Assembly (NCBI GenBank): GCA_002696025.1
Contig: NZQU01000027.1
Span: 1-8,242 of the forward strand
DNA from: Crocinitomicaceae bacterium
Lineage (GTDB): Bacteria; Bacteroidota; Bacteroidia; Flavobacteriales_D; Crocinitomicaceae
Length of the DNA stretch: 8,242 nt
Direction: 5' to 3'
Positions 5,919-8,242 of the stretch are shown here, one piece after another. The notes below the pieces were generated by a model that was not told the DNA's origin, did not search any database, and saw only the letters and a program-made list of their open reading frames with translations. Numbering within the stretch: the first letter of the stretch is position 1; each line of letters starts with the position of its first letter. The translations under genes and the position numbers were made by a program.

Positions 5919-7943
5919 TTAAATAGATGCAGCTAATTCTGCCCCTTGTTTAATTGCTCTTTTGGCATCTAGTTCGCTAGCTAAAAATGCACCACCAATT
6001 AAATGCACCTCTTTTCCCATTGATTCTAAAGGTTCTTTAAGAATGTTTTTGCTGAGTTGCCCAGCACATAAAACAATGTTGTCGACTTCTAAAATGTGTG
6101 TTTTTTCTTTTCTCGTATAATGAAGGCCCTTGTCGTCAATTTTTTCATATTGAACACCATTAATCATGTTTACTTTTTTATTCTTTAATGTCGTTCTGTG
6201 TATCCATCCAGTTGTTTTTCCAAGTTTGGCTCCAACACGTGTTTCTTTTCTTTGCATTAAAAAGACTTCCCTCGGACTTTTGGGGTGAACTGATTCAACA
6301 CCTTCGATTCCACCTCTGGCTTCACCCATACCATCAATTCCCCATTCTTTTAAAAATGCAGCTACATCAAGTGAACTTGATTTGCCTTCGTGAGTAATGT
6401 ATTCTGCTACATCAAAACCAATTCCTCCAGCACCAATAATGGCGACTTTACCACCAATTTCTTTTTTGTGTTTAAGTACGTCTAAGTAGCTCATTACTTT
6501 TGAGTGCTCTACACCATTTATATTAGGTTTCCTAGGCTGAATTCCTGTAGAAAGAATGATTACATCAAAGTCTTTTAAGTCATTTGCCTCAACAATTGTA
6601 TTGAGTTTAACATTGATGTTGGCTTTTTCAATTCTTTTGTTGAAATAACGGATGGTTTCATGAAACTCTTCTTTACCCGGTATTTGTTTTGCAATATTAA
6701 ATTGCCCTCCAATTTCATTGGATCCATCAAACATGGTTACTTCATGTCCTCGTTCTGCCGCTACACATGAAAAGGACAATCCTGCAGGTCCTGCTCCTAC
6801 AACAGCAATCTTCTTTTTGTCCATCACCGGTGAATAGATCAATTCTGTTTCATGACATGCTTGTGGATTTACAAGACAACTGGCTATTTTTCTTTTAAAG
6901 ACATGATCCAGACAAGCTTGATTGCAAGCAATACATGTATTGATTTCATCAGCTCGATTTTCCTCGGCTTTTTTTATAAAATCAGGGTCTGCTAAAAATG
7001 GCCTCGCCATAGAAATCATATTGGCATGTCCATCTTTTAATATTTTTTCACCAAGCTCTGGCGTATTAATTCGGTTTGTTGTGATTAGAGGAATAGAAAC
7101 TTCACCCATCATTTTTTTGGTGACCCAGCTAAAAGCACCTCTAGGAACCATTGTTCCTATTGTAGGGATTCTTGCTTCGTGCCATCCTATGCCTGTGTTT
7201 ATAATGGTAGCTCCAGCTTTTTCAATTTTTTTTGCAAGCTCAACAACCTCTTCCCATGAGCTACCTCCTTCAACCAAATCAAGCATGGAGAGCCTATAAA
7301 TAATAATAAAATCTTTGCCAACTGCCTCTCGAACATCTTCAACAATTGAAACAGCTAAACGAATTCTGTTTTCGTAACTGCCGCCCCATTTATCAGTTCG
7401 TTTGTTTGTTTTTTTAGCAATAAATTGATTGATTAAATAGCCTTCAGAACCCATTATTTCCACACCATCATAACCTGCAAATTTTGCCAGTTCAGCACAT
7501 TTAACAAATGATTTAATAGTACGTTTAATCCCCCAATTACTTAGCTTCCATGGTTTAAAAGGGCTAATAGGAGATTTAATTGCGCTTGGCGCAACAGCAA
7601 AAGGATGATAGCCGTATCTGCCAGAGTGTAATATTTGCATGCATATTTTTCCCTTGTGTTTGTGAACGGAATCTGTAATTAATTTGTGTTTTCTTGCAGT
7701 TCTTTTATTGGTGAGTTTACTTGAAAATGGGCCAACCCAGCCAGCAATATTTGGTGAAATACCACCAGTTACAATCAATCCAACTCCTCCTTTTGCTCTA
7801 GCTTCATAATAAGCGGCCATTCTTTCATAGCCATTTTTTTCCTCTTCTAAACCGGTATGCATCGAGCCCATGATGACCCGATTTTTGAGCTTGGTAAAGC
7901 CAAGGTCAAGAGGAGATAATAGATTTGGGTATTTAGTATGCAT
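5919..7943 (-). CDS. fadH: 2,4-dienoyl-CoA reductase (NADPH), FadH type
   Basis: FadH reduces 2,4-dienoyl-CoA to enoyl-CoA with NADPH, letting unsaturated fatty acids enter beta-oxidation. It is a cytosolic protein using FMN, FAD and one 4Fe-4S cluster (family knowledge). With ATG 7941-7943 as start the product has 674 residues, against 672 in Escherichia coli. The N-terminus YPNLLSPLDLGFTKLKNRV aligns with the E. coli one as I recall it. The TIM-barrel part contains GSMHTGLEE, GSEGYLINQF (Tyr169) and GIGWHEARIPT (His255), matching the known catalytic Tyr166 and His252. Cluster cysteines are 337, 340, 344 (CIACNQACLD) and 356. The FAD Rossmann motif VVGAGPAG lies at 381-388, and the NADPH motif IIGAGGIGFD at 502-511. 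A GTG start 14 codons upstream (7983-7985) is possible but adds an unconserved extension. The gene begins 55 bases after a HAD-family gene on the same strand. A related NADH:flavin oxidoreductase is a lesser alternative. Confidence 0.95.
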   Translation of the reverse strand: MHTKYPNLLSPLDLGFTKLKNRVIMGSMHTGLEEEKNGYERMAAYYEARAKGGVGLIVTGGISPNIAGWVGPFSSKLTNKRTARKHKLITDSVHKHKGKICMQILHSGRYGYHPFAVAPSAIKSPISPFKPWKLSNWGIKRTIKSFVKCAELAKFAGYDGVEIMGSEGYLINQFIAKKTNKRTDKWGGSYENRIRLAVSIVEDVREAVGKDFIIIYRLSMLDLVEGGSSWEEVVELAKKIEKAGATIINTGIGWHEARIPTIGTMVPRGAFSWVTKKMMGEVSIPLITTNRINTPELGEKILKDGHANMISMARPFLADPDFIKKAEENRADEINTCIACNQACLDHVFKRKIASCLVNPQACHETELIYSPVMDKKKIAVVGAGPAGLSFSCVAAERGHEVTMFDGSNEIGGQFNIAKQIPGKEEFHETIRYFNKRIEKANINVKLNTIVEANDLKDFDVIILSTGIQPRKPNINGVEHSKVMSYLDVLKHKKEIGGKVAIIGAGGIGFDVAEYITHEGKSSSLDVAAFLKEWGIDGMGEARGGIEGVESVHPKSPREVFLMQRKETRVGAKLGKTTGWIHRTTLKNKKVNMINGVQYEKIDDKGLHYTRKEKTHILEVDNIVLCAGQLSKNILKEPLESMGKEVHLIGGAFLASELDAKRAIKQGAELAASI

Positions 7944-7948
7944 GCATA
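7937..7948. repeat. Perfect 12-base palindrome over the fadH start codon
   Basis: TATGCATGCATA equals its own reverse complement, and the fadH ATG (7941-7943) lies inside it. The 10-mer TGCATGCATA occurs again at 7636-7645 within fadH. It could be an operator or a chance alternating sequence; nothing else supports a role. Confidence 0.4.
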
Positions 7949-7998
7949 ACTTTTTAGCAAAGTAACAAGAATCTTTCGAATTCACATAATTTTAACCC

Positions 7999-8242
7999 TT
8001 AAAGAATGTTTGTTTTATTGATTTTTTTTAAACCCCATTTATTTTTTTTAAAAAAGACTTTATACCCTTTTTTTGCTTTTTTTAGAAGTTTAAGGTCATC
8101 TTTATTATCACTATATGCATGAATTATTTTTTTAAAATTACATGCTTTGTGTAATCTTTTTATTTTCTCTTCTCCTCTGCAGTTTTTTGAAATAAACCAT
8201 TTTTTATTTTGGAAAATCATTTCTGACCCGATCAATAAATCC
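7999..8242 (-). CDS. HAD-superfamily (subfamily IB-like) phosphatase, C-terminal part only
   Basis: This frame is open to the right edge, so it is the last 81 or so codons of a longer gene. The internal TTG at 8233-8235 is probably not its start, because the frame continues upstream as DLLIGSEMIF. It shows the C-terminal HAD signatures. NCRGEEKIKRL carries the conserved lysine (motif III). IHAYSDNKDDLKLLKKAKKGYKV carries the metal-binding acidic motif IV (SDNKDD). This layout, with a Cys-x-Gly-x-Glu-Lys segment followed by a (G/S)DSK-D-type motif, is that of subfamily IB phosphatases such as phosphoserine phosphatase or the PgpC (YfhB) type. The catalytic DxD motif lies outside the window. 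The tail after residue 60 is very Lys/Asn-rich. It ends 55 bases before the fadH ATG, so co-transcription is likely. The substrate is unknown. Confidence 0.7.
   Translation of the reverse strand, partial: DLLIGSEMIFQNKKWFISKNCRGEEKIKRLHKACNFKKIIHAYSDNKDDLKLLKKAKKGYKVFFKKNKWGLKKINKTNIL

Noticed and set aside
6922..7299. 125-codon plus-strand reading frame inside fadH
   Set aside because: It lies opposite a strongly conserved enzyme gene and shows no independent coding signs. The same applies to the shorter frame at 6188-6397.
7983..7985. GTG as the fadH start, giving a 14-residue N-terminal extension
   Set aside because: The extension is not in the family, while the ATG at 7941-7943 reproduces the known FadH N-terminus and length.

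Overview
The window is AT-rich, gene-dense bacterial DNA that looks like a member of the Bacteroidota, probably a flavobacterium-like marine or freshwater lineage. This is inferred from four things: a secreted subtilase with a tail of the type seen in type IX secretion cargo, TAnnTTTG-type -7 elements placed correctly in front of several genes, a lack of strong Shine-Dalgarno sequences, and low GC throughout. No species is claimed.

Layout, left to right. Positions 1-2652 (minus) hold the first 884 codons of a large secreted subtilisin-like protease that runs off the left edge. A 248-base intergenic region separates it from a divergent long-chain flavodoxin gene (2901-3452, plus). Converging on the flavodoxin is a minus-strand pair: a lipoprotein of unknown function (4294-4995) followed after 24 bases by an integral membrane fatty acid hydroxylase/sterol desaturase family protein (3487-4269). 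Upstream of that pair, on the same strand, is a Crp/Fnr-family regulator (5079-5669). Next come a Rho-independent terminator and a tRNA-Phe(GAA) gene (5776-5848) with its own promoter-like element. The right part is a full-length 2,4-dienoyl-CoA reductase gene, fadH (5919-7943), preceded by the 3' end of a HAD-family phosphatase gene (7999-8242) that enters from the right edge.

The genes do not form one obvious system. FadH (oxidation of unsaturated acyl-CoA) and the diiron hydroxylase both concern lipids, but they are separated by a tRNA, a terminator and a regulator, so a functional link is speculative. The flavodoxin is an electron carrier transcribed alone. The most plausible transcription units are HAD-fadH, tRNA-Phe, crp-like, lipoprotein-hydroxylase, flavodoxin and protease. 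I found no CRISPR array, insertion sequence, phage gene or toxin-antitoxin pair. The window reads mostly as ordinary chromosomal sequence. The least explained part is the lipoprotein-hydroxylase pair, and the oddest small feature is a perfect 12-base palindrome over the fadH start codon.
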